The notes under the pieces were generated by a model, which was given only the letters and a program-made list of their open reading frames with translations, did not search any database and had not been told where the DNA came from. Source: Macrocystis pyrifera (Eukaryota; Sar; Phaeophyceae; Laminariales; Laminariaceae). From it: a stretch of DNA of 64,000 bases. A program made the translations under genes and the position numbers. Location: NCBI GenBank assembly GCA_031763025.1, contig JASSKH010000001.1, positions 10,023,102-10,087,101 on the forward strand, in the 5' to 3' direction. This document shows, one piece after another, positions 33,770 through 44,914 of the stretch. The first letter of the stretch is position 1. Every line of letters begins with the position of its first letter.

Positions 33770-34520
33770 TATCGTAGGTACTTCGTACAACTCGCAGTAT
33801 TTCGGGGGTTTTGTACTCGAGATACTGCGAGTACTCGCAGTATTTTGAGGTTCTGTCGATACTGCTTGGTATACTTCCGGGCTCGCACTAATACGGGGTT
33901 CGCTACTGCTGCTGGCGTGGATACCCCCTGTTGTATTTCAAGTGTCTCGGGGTTCTGTACCGCGGGTAGTACAAGTATTCTGGTCTACAGTAGTAGCAGT
34001 ATTTCGTCCGTTGGTAGTGTTCGTACTGCTGCTTCTTCTGCGAGACTCAGTACTCGCAGTAATGAAATACCCTCAATATGCCCAGTGTACTTCGAGTATG
34101 ATGTATACTTCAACCGTCTGTGCACCGCGTCGACAATTCTCAGGCCCAGCGTTCTGCACTAAACACACCCAGATAGTCCCAGACGAGTGGGAGTTGGAGA
34201 AAACGACTTTCGCTGGAGACGATTTGAGTACTTAAAGCAGTCTGACAGTATTTCGAGGTACGCATTTGCGAGGAATATATATCATGCATGTACTGCGAAA
34301 TACTCTCAGTATCTCGAGGTTATGTACTGCGCGTATTGCCTTTACGCCAAGTATATTTCGTGTTTCGATACTACTGCGGGTACATACTTTCCTGTACTCT
34401 CGGGGTTCGGTACTGCTCACACTCTCATTACTCTCAGTATTTGGGCCTTCTCAGTGCTGGCAATATTTTTGCCGCCAGTACTCCAATACTCTCAGTGCTC
34501 GGACTACCATTTGTTCTCGA
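33770..34520. repeat. degenerate TACTCGCAGTATTTCGGGGT repeat field
   Basis: Versions of ACTCGCAGTATTTCG, GGGGTTCTGTACTG and TACTCTCAGTATT recur at irregular 30-60-bp spacing. This looks like an old, heavily mutated satellite. Frames crossing it (33644-34162, 34288-34821) are repeat translations. Confidence 0.5.
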
Positions 34521-34936
34521 GGATTTATCTGTGAATGATGTTACCCTGAGCACCAAGAAACATTTATTTTGGGGGAACATATATATTGTACCAATATGTA
34601 TGTGCTGTACCTTACTCAACCGGTCACAAAGTACTATGGCGCAACCTCGACCTCGTGCAACTTTTTTGTACTTACGAATTAATCGCCGCGAGTCGGCTGG
34701 ATCAATATATACACTTACCGCTACCCTATTTTATATTATTGTAGTAATGATCCCACACTATAATTCCGAGAACAGTATAATAGTCTGTCCTCAGAAATAT
34801 GTTGTGTGTTCTTCAGGTTAAAATGATGAGTGGATGCAGGTACTACTTCTACACAAGTGTGCAGGGTTGCATACATACGAATATTATTTCGCTCTTGCGC
34901 CACTCCTCTATTCATACGGCACCTCCCGGAGGGGAA
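34521..34936. other. unassigned DNA
   Basis: Nothing recognisable between the degenerate repeat field and element E2. Confidence 0.4.
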
Positions 34937-34960
34937 CCTTGTATATATATATATACAAGG
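34937..34960. repeat. 24-bp perfect palindrome at the E2 end
   Basis: CCTTGTA, a TA run, then TACAAGG. The right half is the end of element E2. The left half is flanking sequence, as if a second E end had faced it. Confidence 0.8.
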
Positions 34961-35174
34961 CTTTCCTTCGGAGTGAGTATTCCGTCGTTTCGAACACATA
35001 TAACTGCAATTAATTGGCGACATAGCCCAAAGCCAACCAACCTAAATGTATTTGTTTAAGAAACGGTGAAGGATGTAATAATCGCGTTTGTTTATGAATG
35101 TAATGTGAAACGTAAGATCGGGTGACGCAAGAGTAAGAATGACATTCGTCTAAAGATATGAATAACATCTTTCA

Positions 35175-35651
35175 TCAGTGTGGGGAGAGAGTGGAGTAGT
35201 GCTTGGCATGTTGATGATGTACAACATACAGGCTGTTGTTTAAAGGGAGGTTTGGGACAGGAGAGAAAGCAGCAGTGCCGGCGGTTATGGAAATGTTGTA
35301 TGGTTGCTGGGCGGCCGCGATTTCGATGTAGCCAGCATAGGAGTTTGGATGAGACATGATATGTAAATAGTCTTCCAGGATGCTGTAGTAACGAGGCGGG
35401 AGGCCCAGAATGTGGATCTGTTCGCTGTTGAACCCGTTGGATATGTGTAGGAAGAAATAATCGTGATTTTGGTAAATGTGGGAAACAATTTGTTTCCTTT
35501 CGTTCGTCCTGGATGGCGACAAGCTGCTTGGCGTACTGCTTCGGAATTCCGCGAAGCCCTGGAGCAGGCGAAATGGAAGGGAGTCTTTTTGCGCTTGATG
35601 ACGATGTCTCCGTCTTTGATGGTGGAGTCCGTCAGGCGGCAGTTGTAGCAC
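35175..35651 (-). CDS. OTU-like protease domain, best copy
   Basis: One open frame carries the whole OTU-like block. It has PFRLLQGFAEFRSSTPS, TNERKQIVSHIYQNHDYFF, FNSEQIHILGLPPRYYSILE, DYLHIMSHPNSYAGYIEIAA, NISIT…LYVVHHQHAKHYSTL, then stop. Family knowledge: OTU domains are deubiquitinating cysteine proteases with an N-terminal D-G-x-C loop, a W/Y-x-G-x-(I/L)E helix and a C-terminal H-(Y/W). The second and third are visible; the Cys loop is not. Compared with copies 1 and 3, about nine bases after NISIT are lost. Upstream codons (residues 1-25) are a shifted reading of the zinc-finger exon, so the true N-terminus must come from splicing or another copy. A fragment rather than a complete gene. 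Confidence 0.55.
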   Translation of the reverse strand: MLQLPPDGLHHQRRRHRHQAQKDSLPFRLLQGFAEFRSSTPSSLSPSRTNERKQIVSHIYQNHDYFFLHISNGFNSEQIHILGLPPRYYSILEDYLHIMSHPNSYAGYIEIAAAQQPYNISITAGTAAFSPVPNLPLNNSLYVVHHQHAKHYSTLSPH

Positions 35652-36935
35652 TTGCCATGGACCTGGTCAAAGTAAACATATAGGGTGCGCGGGGCGGGAG
35701 TGGCGTGCAGGGAATGGCGGGGGAGGGGGAAGGGCGGGGGGGGGGGGGAGTGTCAGAGTTCATTATTTGTACTACTCTACAGCGGCACAACAGCAGTACG
35801 TAATCGCTTGCTATACGACGGCAGCAGCAGCAGCAGCAGAAGCAGCAAGTACGTAATTTCATTGACGATACAGAAATATGTAGACACACAAGTGTAATAC
35901 AGTACACACACAAATCACGTCCAGCATGATGTACGGCAACAACGCAGCAGCACCACAAAAAAAAATCATTGACGATACAGAAATATGTACACACGCACAA
36001 GTTTAAGTGTAATAGACACACAAATCATGTCCAGCACGATGTACGGCAACCACGCAGCAGCGCCACAAAACGACCAGGAAACACAATTATCCGAGTACAT
36101 GCAAACATTCAGTGAATATTGCGGCAGCACTAAAAGCAGAGCAGCAGCTGCAGCAGAAGCAGAAGCAGCAACGGATCGCCATAGCGTTGGCAGCAGCAGC
36201 AGAAGCAGAAGCAGCAACGGATCGCCACAGCGTTGGCAGCAGCAGCATAGCAACGATATGAAAAGAAGGGAGAAAAAAAGTATGTACCCCGAGGCCGTCC
36301 GAAAAGTATTTTTGGTACCTTGCTATAGACCCACCTCCGCATGCTGTACGGCAACAACGCAGCAGCAGCATAGCAACAATACGAAATACGAGAAAAAGTA
36401 GTACGTACGCAAAATGCAGGAGCAAAACGACCAAAATATTGTTTTTACTTATAAAAATAACCATTTGGGTACAAAAATGGCCAATAAAAACAATACTCCG
36501 CGTTGGCAGCAGCATGGCAACGATATGAAAATAAGGAAGAAAAAAGTATGTACCCTGGCATGCCGCAATCGGAAAACCTACGGAATTTCATTGACGATAC
36601 CGAAATATGTACACACACAAGTGCAGCATGATGTACGGCAACAACGCAGCAGCACCACAGCAGCAGCATAGCAACGATATATATGAAAATAACCAAGCGA
36701 ACAACGAGAAATTGCAGTACGTACGCAAAATGCAGGAGCAAAACGACAAAAATATTTTTTCACGTATCAAAAGGAACCATTTGGGTACAAAAACGACCAA
36801 GAAAAACAGTAATCCGAGTACATACGAACATTCAGTGGATATTGCGGCAGCATTAGCAGCAGCAGCAGCAGTAGAAGCAGCTACAGCATTAGCAGCAGCA
36901 GAAGCTGCAACGAATCGCCGCAGCGTTGGCAGCGT

Positions 36936-36938
<3 letters not shown>

Positions 36939-36977
<39 letters not shown>
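36939..36977. repeat. (CAG)13 tract in E2 spacer
   Basis: Uninterrupted CAG run, counterpart of the CTG run at 26362-26398. The rest of the E2 spacer (35770-37590) is the same modular CAG-rich sequence as in E1. Confidence 0.85.
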
Positions 36978-36982
<5 letters not shown>

Positions 36983-37707
36983 CAACGATATGAAAATAAG
37001 GAAGAAAAAAAGCATGTACCCTGGTATGCCGCCATCGCAAAACCTACGGAATTAACGAGCCGAAAATATGTACGCTTCCAGCATGATGAACGGCAACAAC
37101 GCAGCAGCACTACATACAGCAGCAGCAATTGCACAGGAGCAGCAGGTGCACAGCACGGCAACAGCGCAGCAGCACTACAGCAGCAGCGAGTGCACAGGAG
37201 AAGCAGGTGCACAGCAGCAGCAGCACTCATGGCGTGGCGCTGACAGCAGCAACAGCAGCAGCGGCAGCCGAAACGAGCAAAATGAGTACGTGGGGTCACC
37301 AAAACATGTACACACAGAAATCGTGTGCATGCACCGAAAATGCACCACAGTAGCAGCAGCACTCACGTCGTTCGGTGCAGCGATGACGGCGACAGCTGAA
37401 TCCTCCGTTCCTTCGTTCACGTCCCGCAAACAGTTGTGCATGTGCGCGTTCGCGCGCACTGTGTGTAAGAGGAGCCGACGCAACGCACGAAGGGGAAAGA
37501 ACGAGCATGGATGAGTCAAAAAACAAATAAACGCTTTGACGTAGGTTTGTATGCCAAAAGGCAATTGAAAACCCCCCATAAACGTACTGGCAACATACAG
37601 CATGCACAATAGACGTAAGACACTCACCACTGTCAGCAGTCTCGAGGGAGTACGAGACAGTCCCTTCCTTGATCGGGCGAGCACAGAACTCGCAGTCGGT
37701 TGCCCTG

Positions 37708-37950
37708 TCAGGATGATCCCGCCACCACGCACGTGAGATCCTTGCAGGTGGCGAAGGCCACGTTTTTGCCACCAGGCGCGGAGTTCTTGACCAAGTGTTG
37801 GTCCGTGCACTGGTCGCAAACAACAGCCGGCACCAGGTCGGTCTTTGTCGTTGCCGCTCTCTTGCCAGAGGGCGAGGACCACGCGCCTCTCGACGAGGGG
37901 GAGGTGAGCTTAGGAGTCGTGGAGAAGGGAGAGGCGGGGGTTGCAGCCAT
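37708..37950 (-). pseudogene. element E gene exon 1, copy 2
   Basis: An ATG at 37950 in a good context (CTGCCATGG) opens MAATPASPFSTTPKLTSPSS. It continues to VVCDQCTDQHLVKNSAPGGK and AFATCKDLTC, then a one-base deletion causes a stop at 37708. The other E copies have GGT at this codon, so this is probably the ancestral start. Cys spacing (C-x2-C…C-x4-C) suggests zinc binding. Confidence 0.5.
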
Positions 37951-38480
37951 GGCAGGTTCGCCACCGACAGCAGCAGCTTGGCCGCCGACAGCTGCACCTA
38001 TCTATGCCGTTCGTCGAAGGCGAGACTCCTCTTTTAGGCGCCGTGCGAAGAGCTGTCTATTGGTTGGCAGTTTACGGAAGAAGAAAGAAGAAAGGTTGTT
38101 TGGCTGTTTGGCGAAGAAGAAAGAAGAAAGGTGGTTTGGCTGTTCGGCTGTTTCAAAGAAGGAAGAAAGGTTGTTTGGCTGTTCGGCTGTTTCAAAGAAG
38201 AAGGGCTGTTTGCGAAGAGCTGTCTATCAGTCGGTCTGTCTGCCAAGAGCTAGCAAGTGACAACGACCCCAAAAATCGTAGTTATAGTTGTATTTATATA
38301 TATGTATTCCAATTTTATCGTTCTCTCTCCTCTTACCTGGAACCACTTATGGGACGGTTATCATACTCCGGGCGGGCCTTTTACCCTTGACCACAGATTA
38401 TACACACATATGACAGGTTAACGATACATGGGGGGGGGGGGCGTGACCATGGCTGAGACTCACATACATATATATATATA

Positions 38481-39139
38481 CCCTTAACCTAGAGAAGAAT
38501 GCAGTAATCGCAACGCTGCTCCCTCTGACTACACCACCGCTCTGGGCGCTGGGTCAGGTCACCAATGGAACTAGACGTTATGGCCCACTGGTAGACGAAT
38601 TCAGGCTATATTTGGTCTCGACACGCATGCAAGCACACTCGTTGCCCGTCTGTTCGTCTATCGCCCGCTGTGCTTGTATGCATGCCTCGTCGCATTATCA
38701 CATGTATGCTCATTCACCAACGAATGCATACATGCTTTTCGACGACCAAACACATTTTTGAATTCAAACGCCAGCGAATTGTAACGAAAGGAACCTCGGA
38801 GACCCCACCCTCAACCTAGAGTAGAATTCAGTATTTGCAGCGCTGTTGCTCCCTGACCACACCACCGCTCTGGGTGCTGGGTAGGGGCGCCAATGGAACT
38901 AGACGTTATGGCCTGCCCGTAGACGAATTCAAGTTATATTTGGTCTCGATCCGCACGCAAGCACACTCGTCGCTCGTCTGTTCGTCTATCGCTTGCCGTA
39001 CTTGTAAGCATACCTCACCGCTTATCACATGAATGCTCGTTCACCAACGAATGCATGCATGCCTTTCGACGACCAAAAACATATTCTCGAATTCTAACGC
39101 CAGCGGATTGTACTGAAAGGAACCTCGGAGACCCCACTC
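38481..39139. repeat. two-copy tandem repeat, about 327 bp
   Basis: Units 38481-38807 and 38808-39139 align from CC(C)T(T/C)AACCTAGAG to GGAACCTCGGAGACCCCAC. They share blocks such as CAATGGAACTAGACGTTATG and ACCAACGAATGCAT. It lies between E2 and the gypsy gag, probably leader sequence of the gypsy element. Confidence 0.8.
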
Positions 39140-39299
39140 TTGATGAACCCACGTTTCTTATTGAATCAATCGGAACAGTCAGACTCCCCGTCAACATAGC
39201 ACAATCATCCCCGACGATAGTACCCTCGACCAGTATGCAAGAACTACCTCAACCGTTATCACACCGATTTGAAATCTGACTTCTAGCGGCTACCAGACG

Positions 39300-40103
39300 T
39301 TGAAACATTTCCGCTGCCCATACGACGCCGCCACCCCAACAACACTAAATCATTTGTTTAGGCACTACAACGTCATGAACTTCAACAACTCCAACACCAA
39401 CCTAACCCGCAAGACACGCAAGTTTACGTCACAGACCCCCAAGTTTTGGTGCCCGGGCCTACCGTCCCTGCGAGAGGCCTCCATCCTCGATCCAGTTATT
39501 CGCCCCTCGGACAAAGTTATAATGGTTAAGCCGGTTGCCTCCGCAGACCACGCATCAGACGGAGACGAGCATAGTTCCCCGGACCCAGTTATGCAACGCG
39601 GAACGCGGACGCCAAAGAACGAGAAACCTCCGCTATGCCAACCCACGAAACGTAGAGTCACTTGGGAAGACGAAGAAAACTCAAAGGAGAAAGCCAACCA
39701 AGGAACCCCGCCCCCCAAGGAGCCCCCAGGAAGAAGGAAACCAACCAAGGAACCTCCAGCAACATCACCAACCGGGGTAGACAGCAAGTTCAATTCACAA
39801 TCACCGTGGGGGGCAACACACGTAGCGAGGGGGGGACAAGGAAGACAAAACGCAGGAGGAACCACTAACCTCGGCCAACTACCAGGTTCAGCTTCTACAC
39901 ATGCCCACCGTTTACACGGTTTTGATGCATATCAGCCGGGGGGGAGGATGGGGCATAAGAAAGCAAGTAAAGAAGAGCCGTCGGGTGTAACATGTTCGAT
40001 CGAGGATTGGAGCCAGAGAGGACGTTGGGTACAGGCATGTCCTTTTAGTGACACTCTTTATCAGGAACGGGCCGTCGCTGCGAAAGAAGGGAGCGTCAAA
40101 TAG
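39300..40103 (+). CDS. 267-codon ORF in gypsy leader, unknown
   Basis: Opens MKHFRCPYDAATPTTLNHLF. Contains LREASILDPVIRPSDKVIMV, then a Pro/Lys/Glu-rich disordered middle (residues about 100-165), then Gly-rich sequence. The last 30 codons run into the repeat at 39985. It lies upstream of and parallel to the gypsy gag. No domain is recognised. It could be an accessory or former gag N-terminal ORF, or a fortuitous frame over Pro-rich DNA. Confidence 0.3.
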   Translation: MKHFRCPYDAATPTTLNHLFRHYNVMNFNNSNTNLTRKTRKFTSQTPKFWCPGLPSLREASILDPVIRPSDKVIMVKPVASADHASDGDEHSSPDPVMQRGTRTPKNEKPPLCQPTKRRVTWEDEENSKEKANQGTPPPKEPPGRRKPTKEPPATSPTGVDSKFNSQSPWGATHVARGGQGRQNAGGTTNLGQLPGSASTHAHRLHGFDAYQPGGRMGHKKASKEEPSGVTCSIEDWSQRGRWVQACPFSDTLYQERAVAAKEGSVK

Positions 40104-40525
40104 CACCAAGGAATAACAGAATCGCTACGTGGCAAGAGGAGTCGGTTCCTGCAACAAGTTATATTGTATACGAGATAGTACCAGGGCATAACAGAACCGC
40201 TACGTGGGAAAGGGAGTCAACTCCTCTAACAGGTTAAATTGGGGTCGGGAGCCAGAAAGGACGCAGGACACGGGGTCTATCCCTTGAATGGTCTTCACTT
40301 CAGCAAGAAAGGGTGGTCGCTGCGGAAGAGGGGAGCGTTAAATAGTACGAGGGAATAGGAGAGCCGGTACGAGACAAGGGGAGCCGGCTCTTGTAACAGG
40401 TTGTATTGTGGACGGGAACCAGAGAAGATGCTGGACACGAGGTCTCCCTTGAATGAACTTCACTTCAGCAAGAACGAGTCGTCGCTGCGAAAGAAGGGAG
40501 CGTTAAATTATACCAAGGGACAACA
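39985..40525. repeat. diverged tandem repeat, 3 units
   Basis: Recurring blocks: GAGCCAGA(G/A)AGGACG, GGTCGCTGCG(A/G)AA(G/A), GGGAGCGT(T/C)AAAT and AACAGAATCGCTACGTG, at spacings of about 115-190 bp. Part of the region upstream of gag. Confidence 0.6.
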
Positions 40526-41065
40526 GAATCACCATTGGGCAACCACCAGCAACTCACGAACACTGCGCACAAGACTCCAGGGAAGACCAGGACCACAACA
40601 TCACGTGCCGCATCTTCAACCCCATCCGCCATACAAACGACCCACGCCAACCTTGTGAAATCAAGATAAATCAAGATACCTAGCCGAGTAGCATTTACGC
40701 ATGGAAATACAAGGCCACGTGGCCACACAGGATATACTACAAGACACACACACTACGAATTGCCCTCCTGGCATACCATGCCCACGCAGAGCCACGCCGT
40801 ACTGGAGAATACAAAGGGGAAACACTCCTTACAACGCTAGACAGAACCACAAGAACCAACGTGAAGGAATGGCCGTAATACGCTAACGCCTCTACGAAGC
40901 TACGACACAGTATAACGCAAGTTAAATGAGAAGCATATGACGATAAACGAAGGATGTCCCATTGTCGAACAACATCACGCTCGTCTAATGCCACCGTCCC
41001 CATCCGTCTTGGACCACAAGAGAATCAGGAACCACCAGACCCATCCAGTACCCACATGACACAAC
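40526..41065. other. gypsy leader, no gene
   Basis: No frame or repeat recognised between the tandem units and the gag ATG. Confidence 0.4.
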
Positions 41066-43672
41066 ATGAACTACAACACCCACGAACAACCCCAGCAACA
41101 GCAGCCGCTACCGCCACATCTGCAACAACCACTGCTACCACCTCCGCTGCAGCAGCAGCAGATACCACCTCCGCTGCAGCAGCAGCAGATACCACCTCCG
41201 CCACAGCAGCAGCAGATGCCATCTCCGCCGCCGCTGCTTGACCCCCAACCCCTGCAGTAGATGCAACCGCCACCGCTGCGCCTCCCTCAGCCCCTGCAGC
41301 CGCAACAACCACTGCTACCACCTCCGCTGCAGCAGCAGCAGATACCACCTCCGCCACAGCAGCAGCAGATGCCATCTCCGCCGCAGCTGCTTGCCCCTCA
41401 ACCCCTGCAGCAGCTCTAACCGATACCACCACCTCCGACGCGGCAGCAGCAGATACCACTTCAACAACCCCTGCAACAGCTCCAACCGACACTACCACCT
41501 CCGACGCGGCAGCAACAGATACCACTTCCACCGCCGCCGCGTCTCCCTCAGCCCCCGCAGCAGCAACAACCGCTGGTACTACCTACGCCGCAGCAACAGC
41601 AGATACTACCTGCGCCACAGCAACAGCAGACGCCATCTCCGCCCACACAGCAGCAGCAGATACCACTTCCGCCGCCGCCGCCGTGTCTCCCTCAGCCCCT
41701 GCAGCAGCAACAACCCCTGCCACTACCTACGCCGCAGCAACAACAGATACTACCTCAGCCACAGCAGCAGCAGATGCCACCCCCACCATCGCTGCTCGCC
41801 CTTCAACCCCTGCAGCAGCAACAAACCCCGCTATCTCCCCCACCACCGCCACTTGCACCTCAGTTCTTCCAACAACAGCCGACGCCGCCGCCGCTGCCAC
41901 TCATACTGCAGCAACAACAGCAGTCGCAGCCACTTCCACCCGTCCTTCGACAGCCTCCGCAACCAAGCTATGCACCCGTCACGGACCATGCCTTTCCCAG
42001 ACTGCGACCATTGCAACCCCTTCCACAACCGACCATTCCACCTACATCAGCAGCTTCAAGCTCTAACCCCTTCGACGCATCAGGCACCCTTTCGAAGGAA
42101 TCAGCTCGTACCGTCGACCGCGTGGTAGAGGAAATACTGGGTGGTAAGAACAGGGAGGGCTTCAAAGGACTCGTATTCCCAACCCGCGACACACCGATCG
42201 GTCCTCTCCGCGACCCCGTCCTCTTTGCGGATGCCATAACCACGGCGTTCGCGCGTCAAGGCTCATGGACTATGCCGCCCGACATGGCCTATGTCGGACT
42301 GCCCCCACAGCCCTCGAGCGACACTCTTACTCCCTTGAGAGTGGCGGTGCTGAAAAAGATTTTACCCCGTCGCTGCAGCACGATGCTAGCCGTCGAACGC
42401 AACAAGACGATCCTAGTGACCCACGTGGACGGACGGCAAATCTCCAAACCGGGTCACAGCCTCACAGCTCCGGAGATCCTGCGAACCTTCGTGAAGGAGT
42501 AGACAATCTCTGGGCAATCCGCAAGTAACGCTAAGGAAATGCTGAGGATCATAACCCTCGGCAAGGGCGAAGCTTGGCTTACCGCGGGACGCCGAGTGCA
42601 AGCATACACACGAGCCGCGAGCGTACAGTCACATGCGCCGTACCTCGTGGAGGAGGCGTACTATTTCCGGACCGTTAATGGCAGCACTCTCCGAGAGCAA
42701 GGTCTTCGTTTCATCGGGGTCGTAGCGGGCGAGCATGCCAGGTACGTTGAGTCGTTCCTACAAGGTTTGGAGGACAGCATCGGCCAGCTTAACGAGCTAC
42801 CGCTCAACCTCGGGGATTTGCTCAGTCCTCAAATGCAAGCCGGCGGGCAGTTTTCGGAAACACACTACGACAAGTTCCTCAGTAAGGTTGCCCATCGAAG
42901 CTCGGACTTCCTCGAATCCCAAGACCCTGAGCCGAGGATCCGTAGGACGCCCTTCGCGGGACCCGAAGTAGCCGCCTACAAAGCCGGGGGCTCCCGGATG
43001 AAGGACATATTCGGCATAGATGGCGACAATTGCGACCGCCACCAAACCTTAACGGCGCCCCTCCACAATCAAACTAAGCGCAAGCGTAGGGAGCCTCGAG
43101 GATCACTTACCGGGAGCCTCGCTAGCATCGTAGCTTCTGCGGTGGAGGAATCCGTAAGGAAGTGGAGCCACGACACCAGCAGTGAAGACGCGGGCGGAGA
43201 GTACAGCGAAGACGAAGAGGAATGCGCCGCCTTTTCCAACAAACCGGCCTCCAAACCTGGTAAACCCGGGACTCCTTTTCGAGAGAGCAAAGGCAAGCGG
43301 CGTGCTACCCCCACCGTCGTAGCCAACTCAACCGCACACATGGCCTCCGCCAACACGCTGCAATCTACACACGACCCAACAAAAGAGCCCGGACCGACTG
43401 ACCCGATTCCTTCCACCCCTCCCCACCAGTGGCCCGAGCCGAACGCGGACAAATCCGAAATCAAGCGAGCCCTCAAAGAGCACCGCATTTTCTTCTACTT
43501 CGCGTACGGAATGGAGTGCCCCCACAAACCCTGCCGCCACCTACATGGCCAAGCCACCCTGCCTTTTGGTTACTACAGTGGAGTTTGCCGCAATTACCCA
43601 GCGTTGGCAGCCTTCGAGGCGATGACGGACATGTACAACGCTTACGAGGTCTCCATGCCCACCTTCGAATGA
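41066..43672 (+). pseudogene. gag: Ty3/gypsy-type gag with P/Q-rich N-terminus
   Basis: A single frame runs from ATG 41066 to TGA 43670-43672, interrupted by TAG 41258, TAA 41417 and TAG 42500. Residues 1-330 are Pro/Gln-rich imperfect repeats (units like PPPLQQQQIP). A globular part follows, with SKESARTVDRVVEEILGG, LVFPTRDTPIGPLRDPVLFA and GKGEAWLTAGRRVQAY, which looks like a capsid region. A basic/acidic linker (SSEDAGGEYSEDEEECA) precedes a C-terminal finger YGMECPHKPCRHLHG (C-x4-C-x3-H type). Colinearity with the downstream protease in the same frame, and the LTR/PBS context, identify it. Three nonsense codons inactivate it, two in the repeat tract. Confidence 0.7.
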
Positions 43673-44914
43673 GGGTACGCCCTGGAGATGATATCTCCGG
43701 GGAACGAGCCCAAGCCTCCACCGTGGCCAACACCGCTATCTCCCACAGACTGGTCGCCTGCCGTGCCACGGTCGTTACAGACACGGCTAACCACCCTGGG
43801 GCTAGCGCTACCGACATCGACCTCGCGGACAACGCTACCCTCACCTCCGGCGACGCCTGATGCGACACCGTCACTGTCAGCTTTGCTGGTACCGACGCCA
43901 TCGCCCACGCACCGGTCACCCGCATCCCGACAGGGGTGGCCGATACCGCCATCGCTACCGGATATGGCTGCGTTAAGGACAAAAACCACCCAAGTGTGGG
44001 TAAACACCATCGTCTGGAACCCACAACGCGTTAGCTGCAGGACACAGGTACAAGTGTTCCTCGACACTGGAGCAGGAGGAGGCAACTACGCTTCCGAGAC
44101 GTTAATCAAGACCGTCGATTCCGCTTCGATGGCTGATAAATCCATTGTCACCTCTGCAGGAAAGGGGTCGCTGCGCGCTGCCAACCCCCGGGGAAGCAAG
44201 ATACCCCCCATGGACATCGTGGGATCCTGCACTCTACCTCTCGTGTTCGCACCGGTAGATCACGTGTTCAAGGCTACAGTGAGAGTCGTCGTCGACCTCC
44301 CCTACGCAATAGTACTGGGAACAGCCTTTTTCAAGGAACACTGCAGAGTCATCAGCTTCGAACAGGGGGAAGGGTTTCGCCCAACACCTGTTTCCGGGTG
44401 GGTGCCATTCAGCAACAATCGCCCAGACACGGCGCTACCTGAAGGGGAGGTGGCCACCGCATGGGAGTTCAGCGACGCGGAGCACTGCCCCAGGGAAACC
44501 GAGACGACGTCGGAAATGGAACTCTTGGCGACTATGCTAGAAACACTGAACGGATCAAGCGAACAGTACATGGATACGGTTGTAGGCTTCCTCCGCCACA
44601 AGGCTTTCGCCAGCGCGGACAAACGTCGGCGACTCGCGGCAGCGACCAACGCCGCGAAAAACGCCCGACGCCGCAAGGAGAGAAGACCCTCTGGTCACGT
44701 CACACCGCGAAACCCTCCGGCAACGGCGCCTTCAACGTCGCCTGGGCCGCCGGATCACATGGGGACGGCCCCCGACGGAAACGACAAGCGACTTGTGGGT
44801 CCTCAACGCAATCCCAGAGGGAAACGAGACCACAGCAATGATATTCAAAAGTACTCCCTACTACTGCTGTTTCGATACCAGCAGCGAGACATTCTTCAAC
44901 TCCAGCACATGTGA
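43673..44914 (+). pseudogene. pro: gypsy aspartic protease region, truncated pol start
   Basis: Continues in the same frame as gag after its TGA, so gag-pro may have been expressed by stop readthrough. Retropepsin hallmarks are QVQVFLDTGAGGGNYAS (DTGA at about 44063) and, about 90 residues later, VVVDLPYAIVLGTAFF (hydrophobic-hydrophobic-Gly). A charged tail follows with KRRRLAAATNAAKNARRRKE. At about 44850 the sequence switches to unrelated DNA (TACTCCCTACTACTGCTG) and stops at 44914. The reverse transcriptase and RNase H that should follow are absent. Confidence 0.75.

Larger units (their letters stand above)
34951..38293 (-). mobile_element. element E, copy 2 (inverted)
   Basis: About 3.34 kb, colinear with copy 1 but on the minus strand. 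Its 5' end is ATACAACTATAACTACGATT (complement at 38274-38293) and its 3' end CTCCGAAGGAAAGCCTTGTA. It holds the best-preserved OTU frame and the only copy with an ATG at the start of exon 1. With E1 it forms a large inverted pair inside the gypsy element. Confidence 0.7.

Noticed and set aside
41025..41531. Ala/Val-rich 168-codon minus-strand frame opposite gag
   Set aside because: Antisense shadow of the Pro/Gln-rich repeat tract of gag.
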